Below are positions 18,068 to 27,482 of a DNA stretch of 64,000 bases, piece after piece; position 1 is the first letter of the stretch, and each line of letters begins with the position of its first letter. This DNA is from Alicyclobacillus sp. SP_1 (GTDB lineage Bacteria > Bacillota > Bacilli > Alicyclobacillales > Alicyclobacillaceae). A model generated the notes under the pieces. It was not told the origin of the DNA and ran no database searches. It saw only the letters and a list, made by a program, of their open reading frames with translations. The DNA lies in NCBI RefSeq assembly GCF_024706985.1, contig NZ_JAMCCX010000050.1, positions 109,256 through 173,255 of the forward strand, given 5' to 3'. Position numbers and translations under genes: made by a program.

Positions 18068-20203
18068 CTAAAACGCATCAAACAGAACAGCGACGGGGCC
18101 CTCGCTGGTGTTGAGAACCTGCTCGACGGTGTTGCCGCAGTACAGCTCGCCTTCGGAAAAGCGCCAGTCGGCGTGCATCATGATGAGGTCGAAGTGTTCA
18201 TCGCGGGCAAAGTCGCAAATCGTTGTGCCGACCTGGCCGCGAGAGTAGAGGACCTTTCCTTGTACAGCCATGCCGAGACCATCAGCGAGGGCACAGACGT
18301 ATTGAGTAGCAGCCTCTGCCTGGGAAGTTTTGCGGTCGAGCTGTTCACGCAAGTCTACTCCGAACGGATCCGACAGTGGATTCGATTCAATGACATGAAG
18401 TACGGTGACACTTGCATCACAATTTCGGGCTAAGGCGAAAGCCAGTTCGGCGACACGTTGGTCGCGTGGTATGCCCGTTGTCAACAGGAGGATGCGCTCT
18501 GGGTTTCCCGTAAACGCTGTTTCAGGGGGCATGCTCCAGACCCATGTTGGACACGCCGCATGGCGAACGATGCTGTCGACGACTTGGCCGAACAACCCAG
18601 CGTGAGCAGGACGTGCAGCAGAACCTAAGATGAGCAAATCGTAGTCCTTTTTGGACTCGGCAATGATGGTCGACGCAACGCTCTCCGTATCCGCTGCTTC
18701 GCGAACCTGCCAAGACACTTGTGCGGAAGTTGGAGTGATGAGGGGGGCGATGTCAAACTTGTCCCGTGCCTTGCGCCCTCGGGATGGCCCCACATGAAGG
18801 GCGGTGGCGTCAATACCTCGCTCACCAGCTAGGTGGCTCGCGACCCTTGCCGCAATCATCGCGTTGCGGCCGTCGCGAATCGGCACGAGCATCTTTTCAA
18901 TGCCGTGCAGAAAACTGCGTTCGCGGCGTACTTCTTGCTTCAGACGTGCTTCTTCCTGTGGATTGACAGGAGCTCTTTTCAGAGACCAGCGCAAAAGAGG
19001 AGGGGCCATCATGGACGTCGCCACGGCCATAAGGACAATAATCGAATACATTCCAGGGGTCAGCACGCCAATCTGGAGACCGACCGTGGCGACAATGATT
19101 TCGACGGCTCCGCGGGCATTCATTCCAGAACCGAGCGCCACGGCTGTCCATTTCGGGATTTTGACCATTCTAGCGCCGATATAAGTGCCAACGAACTTGC
19201 CGGCACACGCCACTACAATGACGAGAACCAAGGTCGCCAGATAGATAGGCGACAAAAGCGGCAAAATGTTCACTTTGAGTCCGGCCACGGCGAAGAAAAC
19301 GGGAGCAAAAATGCCCAGCGTCATGGTCTTTAACTGTTCCCTCGCAGCCCTTTTGACACGAGGGATGCGCGATAACTGGACACCTACGATAAAGGCGCCT
19401 AAATAAGCTTCGACGTGCAGAGCTTCGGTAATGGCGGCGCCAATCAATCCGACGACAATAACGGCAGCAATGGTGGCGGTACCATCGCCAAAGTGGTCGT
19501 CGACGTAACGGATTAGCGCGCGGATGAGCCAGTACCCAACGGTAAAAGCGAATACTGCAAAGGCGAGCGTTCCAAAGATGGAAATGGCAATCGATGTCAG
19601 AGGTAAGGAGCGGGCTGTGGCTAGGCCTGCGACAATCGACAATAAGAACCATCCAGATGTGTCGTTGATGACTCCTGCGGCGACCGTCAATTGTCCGATG
19701 TCCCGCCGCATTAAATCCATGTCCAAGAGAATTTTCACAATGACAGGGATGGCGGAAATAGACATGGCTGTCGCCAAAAAGAGGGCGAAGACCGGCCGAT
19801 TTCCCACTCCTCCCATAAGGGTTGGAGAGAGAACTTGTGCAAGACCATAACCTCCGATAAACGGAACAAATACGGAGGCTAACGCGATGACCGGCGCAGA
19901 TTTTGCCTTGCTTCGGACGATGGGGATATCGACTTCAATCCCGCTGAGCAAAAGCAGGAAGATGACGCCAAGGTCTGACACGAGTTGTAGCAGCAGGGAT
20001 TGTGTGGAACTGTTTGGGAAAACGCTCTGATAGGCGCTTGGGAATATCCACCCGAAGAGTGACGGGCCGAGCAGGATGCCAGCGAACAATTCGCCAATAA
20101 CCTGCGGCTGGCCCAGCCGCCGGGCCAGTTCGCCGAGTCCGCGCGCGGCGATCAAAAGGAGTGCGAATTCCAGTAGAAATCGCAAAATCTCGATGGACGT
20201 CAT
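18068..20203 (-). CDS. CPA2-family cation:proton antiporter with two C-terminal UspA domains
   Basis: A membrane Na+(K+)/H+ exchanger. About 12 hydrophobic helices fill residues 1-420, with CPA2 landmarks PQVIGELFAGILLGPSLFG, LLLLSGIEVD, and GMNARGAVEIIVATVGL. From about residue 440 come two universal-stress-protein-like domains in tandem (first beginning KMLVPIRDGRNAM, second ILLLTTGIPRDQR; each ends in a nucleotide-loop-like stretch such as LLILGSAARPAHAG and LIMMHADW). UspA tails replace the TrkA-N/C regulators of KefB-type proteins and suggest control by adenine nucleotides. The 711-residue gene stands alone. It could serve pH homeostasis in an acid habitat, which is inference. Confidence 0.88.
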   Translation of the reverse strand: MTSIEILRFLLEFALLLIAARGLGELARRLGQPQVIGELFAGILLGPSLFGWIFPSAYQSVFPNSSTQSLLLQLVSDLGVIFLLLLSGIEVDIPIVRSKAKSAPVIALASVFVPFIGGYGLAQVLSPTLMGGVGNRPVFALFLATAMSISAIPVIVKILLDMDLMRRDIGQLTVAAGVINDTSGWFLLSIVAGLATARSLPLTSIAISIFGTLAFAVFAFTVGYWLIRALIRYVDDHFGDGTATIAAVIVVGLIGAAITEALHVEAYLGAFIVGVQLSRIPRVKRAAREQLKTMTLGIFAPVFFAVAGLKVNILPLLSPIYLATLVLVIVVACAGKFVGTYIGARMVKIPKWTAVALGSGMNARGAVEIIVATVGLQIGVLTPGMYSIIVLMAVATSMMAPPLLRWSLKRAPVNPQEEARLKQEVRRERSFLHGIEKMLVPIRDGRNAMIAARVASHLAGERGIDATALHVGPSRGRKARDKFDIAPLITPTSAQVSWQVREAADTESVASTIIAESKKDYDLLILGSAARPAHAGLFGQVVDSIVRHAACPTWVWSMPPETAFTGNPERILLLTTGIPRDQRVAELAFALARNCDASVTVLHVIESNPLSDPFGVDLREQLDRKTSQAEAATQYVCALADGLGMAVQGKVLYSRGQVGTTICDFARDEHFDLIMMHADWRFSEGELYCGNTVEQVLNTSEGPVAVLFDAF

Positions 20204-20295
20204 GCGCGCACACCCCGCTCTGCGTAAATTTTAACTTTGCCTAGATTCGTGTTTAACGGAGGCATCCCTGCTACCGCTCTCCGTCGGCGCTTGTT

Positions 20296-20775
20296 TCAAG
20301 GTTGCGCTTCATCGTCGTGGAGTGGAGGAAGCGTAAATTCAGCAAAGCGTGCGCGGATTCCTGGACTTAAAGAGAGAGTTGGTTTGGGTAGTCGAAGCGC
20401 GTGAACGTCGTCTCTCTCGACTCGTTGGCCGAACCATTCTGGCGGTACTTTCGTGAAAACTTGTTCGATTTGAGCGACAAAATCGGGTATGCTGATTCCA
20501 CTGTAGAGTGTGCCAGACTGTGCGACGTAGTCAAGGAGATACTTGCGTGCCCTTGTCCACATGCGCCTGGCCCCACGGACGTTTCCTTTTTCAAGATGAT
20601 ACAGACAGACCGCGCCTTGAATAAATCCTTTGAGGACGGTGTTGCGCCCGGTTGAAAGCCACAGAGACTCGCCATATTCGTGGCAGAGAAAATAATCCCG
20701 CAAGACGCAAAAGCAATAGAGGTAGGCGAGAAAGCGGTCATCCATGTCGCTCAAATCGTTGTCTCTGTGGTTCAT
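20296..20775 (-). CDS. DUF309 family protein (YpuF-like)
   Basis: An all-helical cytosolic protein of unknown function. The DUF309 pattern is seen in DYFLCHEYGESLWLSTG followed by KGFIQGAVCLYHLEKGN, where the histidine-glutamate pair and downstream tryptophan are conserved. The start ATG at 20775 has AAGGAG nine bases upstream; the frame extends 18 codons further without similarity. The protein is 159 residues, with a proline-rich, family-variable C-terminal 30 residues. It is transcribed in the same direction as the antiporter gene, about 90 bp away. In other Bacilli DUF309 genes lie near segregation or riboflavin genes, which is not the case here. Confidence 0.75.
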   Translation of the reverse strand: MNHRDNDLSDMDDRFLAYLYCFCVLRDYFLCHEYGESLWLSTGRNTVLKGFIQGAVCLYHLEKGNVRGARRMWTRARKYLLDYVAQSGTLYSGISIPDFVAQIEQVFTKVPPEWFGQRVERDDVHALRLPKPTLSLSPGIRARFAEFTLPPLHDDEAQP

Positions 20776-20915
20776 GGCGGGACTCCTTCGCTTCGTTGTC
20801 AGATGCCAATAGGCTAACATGTTTGTCATGGCAATATCGAGTTCCTATCGTATGAGTATGGAGAATGAGCGTCCTTGAGGATAAGAGCGTGCCATTGGTT
20901 GAGGAGGTGTTTTCA

Positions 20916-21218
20916 ATGGGGGAATGGACATGGTTGGACCACAAATTCCCATTGGCTGATTTGGAACTGATGTCGCCACCGATTCCAGCTCAAGTAGCCA
21001 ATGTATTGGTGCGCACGATTCGCGCCTTGCCGCGGACGGCCGAGACAGAATCGGTTTTCTATGAGGTGCGGGTAGCTCCTCATAATGTCGCCAAATTTCG
21101 TGGCGGTCCGTGGTTACATGTCTTTGACGAGGACGCCTTGCAGAATCCGGGAGCTGAGGTTGATGCATTTCGCGAGGCGCTGTGGACAGCTCTGCAAAAT
21201 TTACAAGAACAGTCGTGA
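20916..21218 (+). CDS. hypothetical protein, 100 residues
   Basis: I do not recognise this protein. It begins MGEWTWLDHKFPLAD and has a mixed alpha/beta character with a charged C-terminal helix (DAFREALWTALQNLQ). It has no membrane segment or cysteine pair. ATG 20916 is chosen because GAGGAGG lies eight bases upstream; the frame is open for 17 more codons. It is divergent from the DUF309 gene and precedes pckA by 125 bp. Sequence complexity and codon use look like a real gene. Confidence 0.6.
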   Translation: MGEWTWLDHKFPLADLELMSPPIPAQVANVLVRTIRALPRTAETESVFYEVRVAPHNVAKFRGGPWLHVFDEDALQNPGAEVDAFREALWTALQNLQEQS

Positions 21219-21243
21219 TCGATGCGGTCACTATTCGGTCACA

Positions 21244-21279
21244 ACTGATTTATACCGCAATATAATGCTAAAAATCAGT
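21244..21279 (+). promoter_or_regulatory. palindrome flanking a TATAAT box upstream of pckA
   Basis: ACTGATTT (21244-21251) and AAATCAGT (21272-21279) are perfect inverted 8-mers enclosing TATAAT at 21261-21266. The A/T-rich block contrasts with its surroundings and lies 65 bp before the pckA start. No good -35 box is seen, which would fit a regulated promoter. This is a candidate operator only. Confidence 0.4.
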
Positions 21280-21343
21280 GGATTTACGTCAAATAGTATG
21301 TCATAATCGTGTTGCATAGGACCGATTTTCGTGGAGGGTGAGG

Positions 21344-22849
21344 ATGCTCGTGGAGAATTCGAAATGCTTACAGCCAGCGGAGCTGGTGGAGGAAGCCATC
21401 GTGCGCCGGGAAGGTGTGCTGTTGGCAAACGGCGCATTTTGTGCCGAGACAGGGCAATTCACGGGTCGCTCACCAAAAGACAAGTATTTTGTGCGGTCCG
21501 CTTCGTTTGATGTTCAGAGTGAACAACATCAGTGGTTGAGCGAGGCTTCCTTTCAACATTTGTTCGAAAAGGTAAAAAACCATCTCCGCAAGACGGGCTC
21601 GTTTCAGTTTGATGCCGTTGTCAATCAACATCCGGAATACGCGGTTCCCATTCGCTTTTATACAGAGTTCGCTTGGCATAATTTATTTGTTCAGAGCCTA
21701 TTTCAGACTGGGAATTCGGCGGATACACCAAAGTATACCGTCTATGGAGCACCAACCTTGAAAGCCCTTCCAGAAGAAGATGGTACACGCACTTCCACGT
21801 TCATTGTTCTAAATCCGGGGCGAGGAATCATTTTGATTGGTGGAACAGAATACGCAGGTGAGTTAAAAAAATCAATTTTCACATTAATGCACCACGACTT
21901 GGCGCGGCGGGGCGTATTGCCCATGCATTGTAGCGCGTCGGTCGGTGAAGGCGGAGATGTGGCACTGTTCTTCGGACTATCGGGAACTGGAAAGACGACT
22001 CTCTCGGCAGACCCCGCTCGATTTTTGATTGGAGACGACGAACACGGTTGGGCACCGGAAGGTGTCTTTAACATGGAAAACGGATGTTATGCTAAGTGCA
22101 TCCACTTGAGTGAAGAGCGGGAGCCGGATATTTATCGTGCCATTCGCTTCGGTGCCGTGTTGGAAAACGTGGGTTATGACAGTCGGCGCAACCCACAATA
22201 TGATGACGACAGCAAGACAGAAAACACGCGCGCCGCATATCCCCTAAAGAATGTGGCGAACGCAGCAGCGGTTTCGCGCGGCGGTCATCCGAAAGCTATC
22301 GTATTTTTGTCTGCCGACGCCACCGGAGTCCTTCCTGCGGTCGCGAGGCTGCGGCCTGAGGATGCGCATCGACACTATATGCTCGGATACACCAGCAAAT
22401 TGGCTGGGACGGAACGCGGAGTCACCGCTCCAGAACCTACGTTTTCTGCTTGTTTTGGAGCTCCTTTTTTGACGGATCGACCCTCGGTTTATGCGGACAT
22501 GTTGATGCAGCGAGTTCGCCAGTATAACGTGCCTGTCTATTTGTTGAATACGGGCTGGGTTGGCGGCGGCATTGGGCGCGTTGGCAGGATGCCGCTAGCC
22601 TGGACGCGAACGTTGGTAGAGAAAATTATTCGCGGTGAGTTGGAAGGGGTTCCGACGCGCCGGGATGAAGCGCTGTTTCTCGATATCCCAACAGACATAC
22701 CGGGATTCCCAGAAGAGTATCTCTATCCAGAACGAGGTTTTCCAAGTCCGGAAGATTATGAGGCCAGTCGAGATGCCTTGGCGAAATCTTTTTCAGAAGA
22801 ACTGCAAGCACACGCGGTGGCAGACAAAGTATTGTATCTTCGGGCGTAG
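21344..22849 (+). CDS. pckA: phosphoenolpyruvate carboxykinase (ATP)
   Basis: Converts oxaloacetate and ATP to phosphoenolpyruvate and CO2, the entry to gluconeogenesis. Signatures in order: FTGRSPKDKYFV (about residues 39-50), RGVLPMHCSASVGEGGDVA, the P-loop GLSGTGKTTLSADP (about 210-223) and the metal/ATP loop LIGDDEHGW. The 501-residue protein is slightly shorter than B. subtilis PckA (527). ATG 21344 follows GGAGGGTGAGG with seven bases of spacing. A palindrome upstream and a strong terminator downstream make this a single-gene unit. Confidence 0.97.
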   Translation: MLVENSKCLQPAELVEEAIVRREGVLLANGAFCAETGQFTGRSPKDKYFVRSASFDVQSEQHQWLSEASFQHLFEKVKNHLRKTGSFQFDAVVNQHPEYAVPIRFYTEFAWHNLFVQSLFQTGNSADTPKYTVYGAPTLKALPEEDGTRTSTFIVLNPGRGIILIGGTEYAGELKKSIFTLMHHDLARRGVLPMHCSASVGEGGDVALFFGLSGTGKTTLSADPARFLIGDDEHGWAPEGVFNMENGCYAKCIHLSEEREPDIYRAIRFGAVLENVGYDSRRNPQYDDDSKTENTRAAYPLKNVANAAAVSRGGHPKAIVFLSADATGVLPAVARLRPEDAHRHYMLGYTSKLAGTERGVTAPEPTFSACFGAPFLTDRPSVYADMLMQRVRQYNVPVYLLNTGWVGGGIGRVGRMPLAWTRTLVEKIIRGELEGVPTRRDEALFLDIPTDIPGFPEEYLYPERGFPSPEDYEASRDALAKSFSEELQAHAVADKVLYLRA

Positions 22850-22921
22850 AGAAGCAGACGATGCGGTAGACGAGTACGCGTTCACTCGTGTCCACGATTC
22901 GACCAAAGGCGACGAAGAAAG

Positions 22922-22955
22922 TGGGAGGGTGCCAAGACGGCACCCTCCCATTGTT
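22922..22955 (+). terminator. intrinsic terminator of pckA
   Basis: TGGGAGGGTGCC (22922-22933), loop AAGAC, GGCACCCTCCCA (22939-22950): a perfect 12-bp stem followed by TTGTTAT. It lies 70 bp after the pckA stop and could also serve the convergent moeA gene. Confidence 0.85.
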
Positions 22956-23060
22956 ATCTCGAGTTGGCTTTCACTTGCGTCGTCCGATGTTGACGTGATA
23001 GCCAGAGAGCCGAGCGTCCGTCGAATCCCTGTGTCGCAGATGCAGAGAAACCGACGCAGG

Positions 23061-24296
23061 TCAGAAGTCATTGCGAAACGAGGAGACCATTTGTACCGAG
23101 AGATGTTGCCCAACTTCGGCGTGGTGACTGTCCATGCGCACAATGGCGTTGGTGTGCGCTAGCCCTTTAATCAAACCGGGGGATTGGTCGCGTGCGCAGT
23201 GGACTACCAGTTGACCTTCTTCGATTGCGGCGCGCGCGCGCAAAAAGCGCGTGTGTTTGACGGGTTTGTGTGCAACGTGATCCGCCAACTTTGCAGTCAG
23301 CGCAAAGGGCTGGTAGGGCCGTCCTGCCATCGCGGATAAAGTGGGACGCACTAATGTTTCGAATTGAATGAATGCGGCCGCTGGATTACCGGACATGGCA
23401 AAAAATACGGTGGACTGGTGGGTCGCGGCGACAAAAGGTGCTCCTGGACGCATCCACACGCGCTCCATCGCCAACGTTTTGCAGATGCGGCGCAGCGTCC
23501 CGGGAACATAGTCGTAGTCTCCAGCGGACACTCCACCCGTCAGCAAGACCACATCCACTTGACCAGCCACAGAGCGAACCACGTCTTCCAATTGCTGCGG
23601 ATCGTCCGGAACGTGTTGGACCAGAGGAACCTCGCACTGCTCGTCCCGCAACGCCAATTGCAAGTAAACGCCGTTTGAGCCGTAAATCTGACTTGGCTCG
23701 AGAGAGGCGTCGAGGTTCGTTACGATTTCCGATCCGGTTGTGACAATCCCCACGCGTAACCGCTGGTGCACCGCGACTTGGCGAACGCCAAATGCGGCCA
23801 AGACGGCGATATCCTGTGCTCTCAGACGAGTGCCCGAAGTCAGTAAGGGGTCGCCAACGCGACCGTCCTCGCCTCTTTGTTGGACCGACTCGCCTCTTTG
23901 CACAGACTCCAAAAATGTGACACTGCGTCCATCGGGCGACGTTTCACACCACTCTTTGCGGACGACTGCCACCGTTCCGTCGGGCACAGGAGCGCCCGTC
24001 ATGACTTTGACTGCGCTCCCTGCGTCAAGTTCGTAACACTCGGTCTGCCCAGCCCCGATGACTCCGCGAACAGGTAGCGTCTTTCCGGACAAATCAGAGA
24101 TATCTGCCTGGCTGATGGCGTACCCATCCATCATCGCCCGGTGAAACGGGGGTACGGTCACGCTGGCGAGTGCCGGCATCGCCAGGGTTCGGTAGAGGGC
24201 CTCCGTGGTTGGCACCATCTCCGTGCGTGATGGTGGCCTGAGACGGTCGAGTATGGTCAGTGCTTCGTCGTAGGTGACCGTCTGAACCGTAGACAT
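23061..24296 (-). CDS. moeA: molybdopterin molybdenumtransferase MoeA
   Basis: Inserts molybdate into adenylated molybdopterin. Family landmarks are the domain-1 loop PPFHRAMMDGYA, VKVMTGAPVPDG, the MogA-like domain motifs VGIVTTGSEIV and LLTGGVSAGDYDYVP, then FFAMSGNPAAAF and a C-terminal beta domain. At 411 residues it is complete. It starts two bases after the stop of the aldo/keto reductase gene and lacks a strong ribosome-binding site, suggesting translational coupling to that gene. No moaA, moaC or mobA is nearby. Confidence 0.93.
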   Translation of the reverse strand: MSTVQTVTYDEALTILDRLRPPSRTEMVPTTEALYRTLAMPALASVTVPPFHRAMMDGYAISQADISDLSGKTLPVRGVIGAGQTECYELDAGSAVKVMTGAPVPDGTVAVVRKEWCETSPDGRSVTFLESVQRGESVQQRGEDGRVGDPLLTSGTRLRAQDIAVLAAFGVRQVAVHQRLRVGIVTTGSEIVTNLDASLEPSQIYGSNGVYLQLALRDEQCEVPLVQHVPDDPQQLEDVVRSVAGQVDVVLLTGGVSAGDYDYVPGTLRRICKTLAMERVWMRPGAPFVAATHQSTVFFAMSGNPAAAFIQFETLVRPTLSAMAGRPYQPFALTAKLADHVAHKPVKHTRFLRARAAIEEGQLVVHCARDQSPGLIKGLAHTNAIVRMDSHHAEVGQHLSVQMVSSFRNDF

Positions 24297-24298
24297 CG

Positions 24299-25255
24299 TC
24301 AGGCGCTGAGAATCCGGTCGATTTTCTGGAGAATCTCTTCACTGAGTGCAACGCCGACACCTTTGACATTCTCGATAACCTGCTCTGGGCGCGAAGCACC
24401 AATCAGTGCTGAACTTACGCTCGGCAAGCGGAGGGTCCAGGCGATGGCGAGTTGCGACAGACTTAGGCCGACTTCAGACGCAACGTCCAGCAATCCTTCC
24501 ACTTTTTTGAGCGTTGCTTCGTTCAAATAGCGTTCCACGAAGTGCTTGACACGTTCGGTATGGGCGCGTGAACCCTCCGGTATCGGCCGACCCAAGCGAT
24601 ATTTGCCGGTCAACACGCCTTGTGCGAGCGGCGAGAAGACAACCTGACCGATGCCCGCGTCGTCACAGATAGGAAGGACGGCGGTCTCAATGTAGCGCTG
24701 GAACATGTTATAGACAGGCTGGCTCGCGGCAATGGCGTGCAGGCCGAGTTGCTTCTGTAGAGAAGTCGCTGCCGCAATTTGATTCGCGGGCCACTCACTG
24801 ATGCCAGCGTAGAGAATTTTGCCTGCTCGAACGAGATCGTCCAAGGCGCGCAAAGTCTCTTCCAAGTCGGTCTCGCTGTCGAATCGATGGCAATAGAAGA
24901 TATCGAGATACTCTGTACCGAGCGACCGCAGGCTTTCGTCGACCTGCGCGAAGAGGTGCTTTCTGGACAGGCCGCGGTCGTTCGGACCCTCACCGACGGG
25001 CCAAAAAGCCTTTGAGGTCAACACATAGCTCTCGCGCCGATAAGGGCGAAGGGCTTCTCCAAGGACCACTTCCGCAGCGTGCGGTGTAGCGCCATAGACG
25101 TTTGCACAGTCAAAGTGGTTGATACCCAGCTCGTAGGCTTGCTTGACGCACGCCATCGAGGCTTCCCGTTCCGTCACTGTCCCGTATGTAAGCCAACTGC
25201 CAAGCGCAATCGCGGACACTTTCAGACCGCTCTTGCCAAGTCTGCGATATTCCAT
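24299..25255 (-). CDS. aldo/keto reductase (KCNAB/YhdN-like)
   Basis: An NADPH-dependent carbonyl reductase with a TIM barrel. The catalytic tetrad is present: Asp and Tyr in DCANVYG, Lys in LTSKAFWP, and His in FYCHR. NADP-binding features are IGASRPEQVIENV near the C-terminus and QPVYNMFQR. The length of 318 residues, the start (MEYRRLGKSGLKVSAI) and the sequence class match the potassium-channel beta-subunit-like group (YhdN, YghZ). GAGGAGGTG precedes the ATG at ideal distance. The natural substrate is unknown. It is divergent from ppiB and probably leads an operon with moeA. Confidence 0.9.
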   Translation of the reverse strand: MEYRRLGKSGLKVSAIALGSWLTYGTVTEREASMACVKQAYELGINHFDCANVYGATPHAAEVVLGEALRPYRRESYVLTSKAFWPVGEGPNDRGLSRKHLFAQVDESLRSLGTEYLDIFYCHRFDSETDLEETLRALDDLVRAGKILYAGISEWPANQIAAATSLQKQLGLHAIAASQPVYNMFQRYIETAVLPICDDAGIGQVVFSPLAQGVLTGKYRLGRPIPEGSRAHTERVKHFVERYLNEATLKKVEGLLDVASEVGLSLSQLAIAWTLRLPSVSSALIGASRPEQVIENVKGVGVALSEEILQKIDRILSA

Positions 25256-25400
25256 GTCAAAACACCTCCTCTGTCATTGTAGCGAAGCTCGGGGAGCTAG
25301 CGCAAACGACGGAAGCGCGCGGATTTTGCGCGGTGCTTGGGCATGTGGTAGTGTAGGCCATGGAAGCTTGAGGTATCTATGCCCAAGGAGGTCGAATAGC

Positions 25401-25943
25401 TTGGCAAAGAAGTACAGTGCTGCACCAGCGATGCAACTCCAAGAAGGGTCTCGGTATGAGGCCATTGTGAAAACAAATAAAGGAGAGTTCACCCTGGAGT
25501 TGTTCGCCAATCGCGTGCCGCAGACCGTGAACAACTTTGTCGCGCTCGCTCGCGATGGATTTTATGAAAATGTTCCGTTTCACCGAATCATTCAAGAGTT
25601 TATGATACAGACGGGCGACCCCACAGGGACAGGTGCGGGCAGCCCAGGTTATCGCTTTGCGGATGAATTGCCGCCCGTTGAACCGTACGCCCCGGGAGTG
25701 GTAGCGATGGCTAATGCCGGGCCGAATACCAACGGATCGCAATTTTTCATCTGCACCGGAAGCCAGTGTCAACATTTGAATCGGTCGCCCAACTACACGG
25801 TCTTTGGTCGGGTCATTCAAGGCATGGATGTCGTCCTTGCGATAGCCGCAACTCCTGTGGGCCGGTCTCGGTCGGGCGAGATGAGTGAGCCGAAGGAACC
25901 CGTGCAGATGAATACCGTCGAAATTGTACAGATGGACGCTTGA
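25401..25943 (+). CDS. ppiB: cyclophilin-type peptidyl-prolyl cis-trans isomerase
   Basis: A cytoplasmic prolyl isomerase. The cyclophilin core is visible: FHRIIQEFMIQTGDPTGTG, GVVAMANAGPNTNGSQFFI, and TVFGRVIQGMDVV. TTG 25401 is chosen because AAGGAGG lies 10 bases upstream and the family N-terminus begins there; the frame runs open another 86 codons upstream with no similarity. The product is 180 residues. The next gene begins 18 bp later, so ppiB heads a four-gene run. Confidence 0.92.
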   Translation: MAKKYSAAPAMQLQEGSRYEAIVKTNKGEFTLELFANRVPQTVNNFVALARDGFYENVPFHRIIQEFMIQTGDPTGTGAGSPGYRFADELPPVEPYAPGVVAMANAGPNTNGSQFFICTGSQCQHLNRSPNYTVFGRVIQGMDVVLAIAATPVGRSRSGEMSEPKEPVQMNTVEIVQMDA

Positions 25944-25961
25944 CTCTGCGGAGGTGCCTCT

Positions 25962-27482
25962 GTGGACAAAGAGACTTGCATCGCAGACCTAGAGCGTATG
26001 CGAGCATCCGGCCTTTTTCTCGATCCGCTCTTGGCCCGCGGCATCTATCTCCAACTGGATGATGACTGTGTTCAGGCTGTGGACCGCTTTGTCCATCGTC
26101 TGGAGCTCCGCCACGTGCGCCTGCAAGCACTGGGTGACCATCTCGGTCAACTGCCATACTCCCCGTCTATCGCTTCGCGCTGCCTGCTTGAGGCGTTGGT
26201 CAGCACGGCTTGCCAGGTCGCGTATCACCGCTCTGGACAAGCTCGTCCAGAGCTCGAGGACATCCGCGTGGCGCACTCGCGCACCGCGGCCTGCCTCCTC
26301 GAACACGGGATGGCTTGCCTCTACAAATTATATTTTCTGATTGCAGGTTATGATTTACTGACGCCGCTTCACTATCATCGGCCAGTGTCCGAGGACGAAT
26401 TTCTCCAAGGCGCCTGGCATCATCCGTATCCGCCGGACGGATTGGAACAATGCCTGATGATTGCGCTCGCGCACGGAAGCGTCCGCTACAAAGCGTCGTC
26501 AACCGAAAGGTTCGAGCGAACCATTCAATTGACTCGAATTGGACAGACGCGATACGAGTGGATGACGGAGGTGCTTAAGGAGTCTGGCTATTTGGAAGAA
26601 CGGCTGGAGATGTCTCATACATATTTGTTCGATCACGCTTTAGACCTCGAAACTCTGTTTCATACGCTGGAGCCGAACTCGTTGCGATACTACCGAGAGT
26701 TTGTCGACTGGATGGATATTTCCGAAGGTTCACAACTTCTGGAGGTGCGTTGCGGAACAGGAACACTCACTTACGATGGCGAACTGTATCGGAAAGTGGG
26801 CGAACATGGACGAATCTGTGCTGTGGACGAGTCGGCTGGCCTACTGCAACAGGCAAACCGCAAGATTGCCGCAGTCGATGCTGCGGAGCACGTCCAGTTG
26901 TTTCGCGCTTCTGTCTTGCAATTGCCGTTTCAGGAAGGCGTCTTCGATGCGTGTCTTGGGGTTGCTGTTCTGCAGGGCGAACAGCCGCTTAGCGCGCTGG
27001 CGGAAATGGCTCGCGTCGTTATGCCCGGAGGCACGATTGGCTTGCTCGAGGCGCTGCACGTAAACGCCGTCACGACGGCGTTTCAAGACTGGTTTGGCCC
27101 ACTCTTTGACGTCTTGAAGCGGCGCAATGAAAGCTATAAGATGAATATCTTGCCAACAGAGACGCAGGTGTTTCAGTGGCTCCATGAAGTCGGGCTACAT
27201 CATTTTGAAACCAAGCGTGCCATGACGACATGGGTCTATGAAAGTGCGGAAGAGGTGGTGCAGTTGGCTCTGCGCGCCATTCCCTATCTGCAGCGAGAAT
27301 TTTTGCGCCTGCCGTGGGATGACAGACGGTCCATCGCGCTTGAATTGATTGACCGTGGGCGTGATGTCTGCAGGCGCTGTTCACTCGCGGAACGAACACT
27401 GACGATACCCATGCTGTTTATCAAAGCGCGTCGTCCTGTGGGACGCTGGGATGCACGGAGACGAGGAGGAGCGGAAGAATGA
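25962..27482 (+). CDS. putative SAM-dependent methyltransferase with long N-terminal helical domain
   Basis: The N-terminal 240 residues are helical, rich in charged and aromatic residues, and unlike any family I can name. From about residue 250 a class-I methyltransferase fold follows. Motif I is LLEVRCGTGTLTY, where arginine replaces the usual first glycine; then come the acidic loop CAVDESAGLLQQAN, motif II-like VLQLPFQEGVFDACLG, and VMPGGTIGLLEA. Total length is 506 residues. It starts at GTG with GGAGGTG upstream, sits 18 bp after ppiB, and overlaps the next gene by 4 bp (ATGA). The substrate is unknown, and the motif I change may weaken SAM binding. Confidence 0.6.
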   Translation: MDKETCIADLERMRASGLFLDPLLARGIYLQLDDDCVQAVDRFVHRLELRHVRLQALGDHLGQLPYSPSIASRCLLEALVSTACQVAYHRSGQARPELEDIRVAHSRTAACLLEHGMACLYKLYFLIAGYDLLTPLHYHRPVSEDEFLQGAWHHPYPPDGLEQCLMIALAHGSVRYKASSTERFERTIQLTRIGQTRYEWMTEVLKESGYLEERLEMSHTYLFDHALDLETLFHTLEPNSLRYYREFVDWMDISEGSQLLEVRCGTGTLTYDGELYRKVGEHGRICAVDESAGLLQQANRKIAAVDAAEHVQLFRASVLQLPFQEGVFDACLGVAVLQGEQPLSALAEMARVVMPGGTIGLLEALHVNAVTTAFQDWFGPLFDVLKRRNESYKMNILPTETQVFQWLHEVGLHHFETKRAMTTWVYESAEEVVQLALRAIPYLQREFLRLPWDDRRSIALELIDRGRDVCRRCSLAERTLTIPMLFIKARRPVGRWDARRRGGAEE

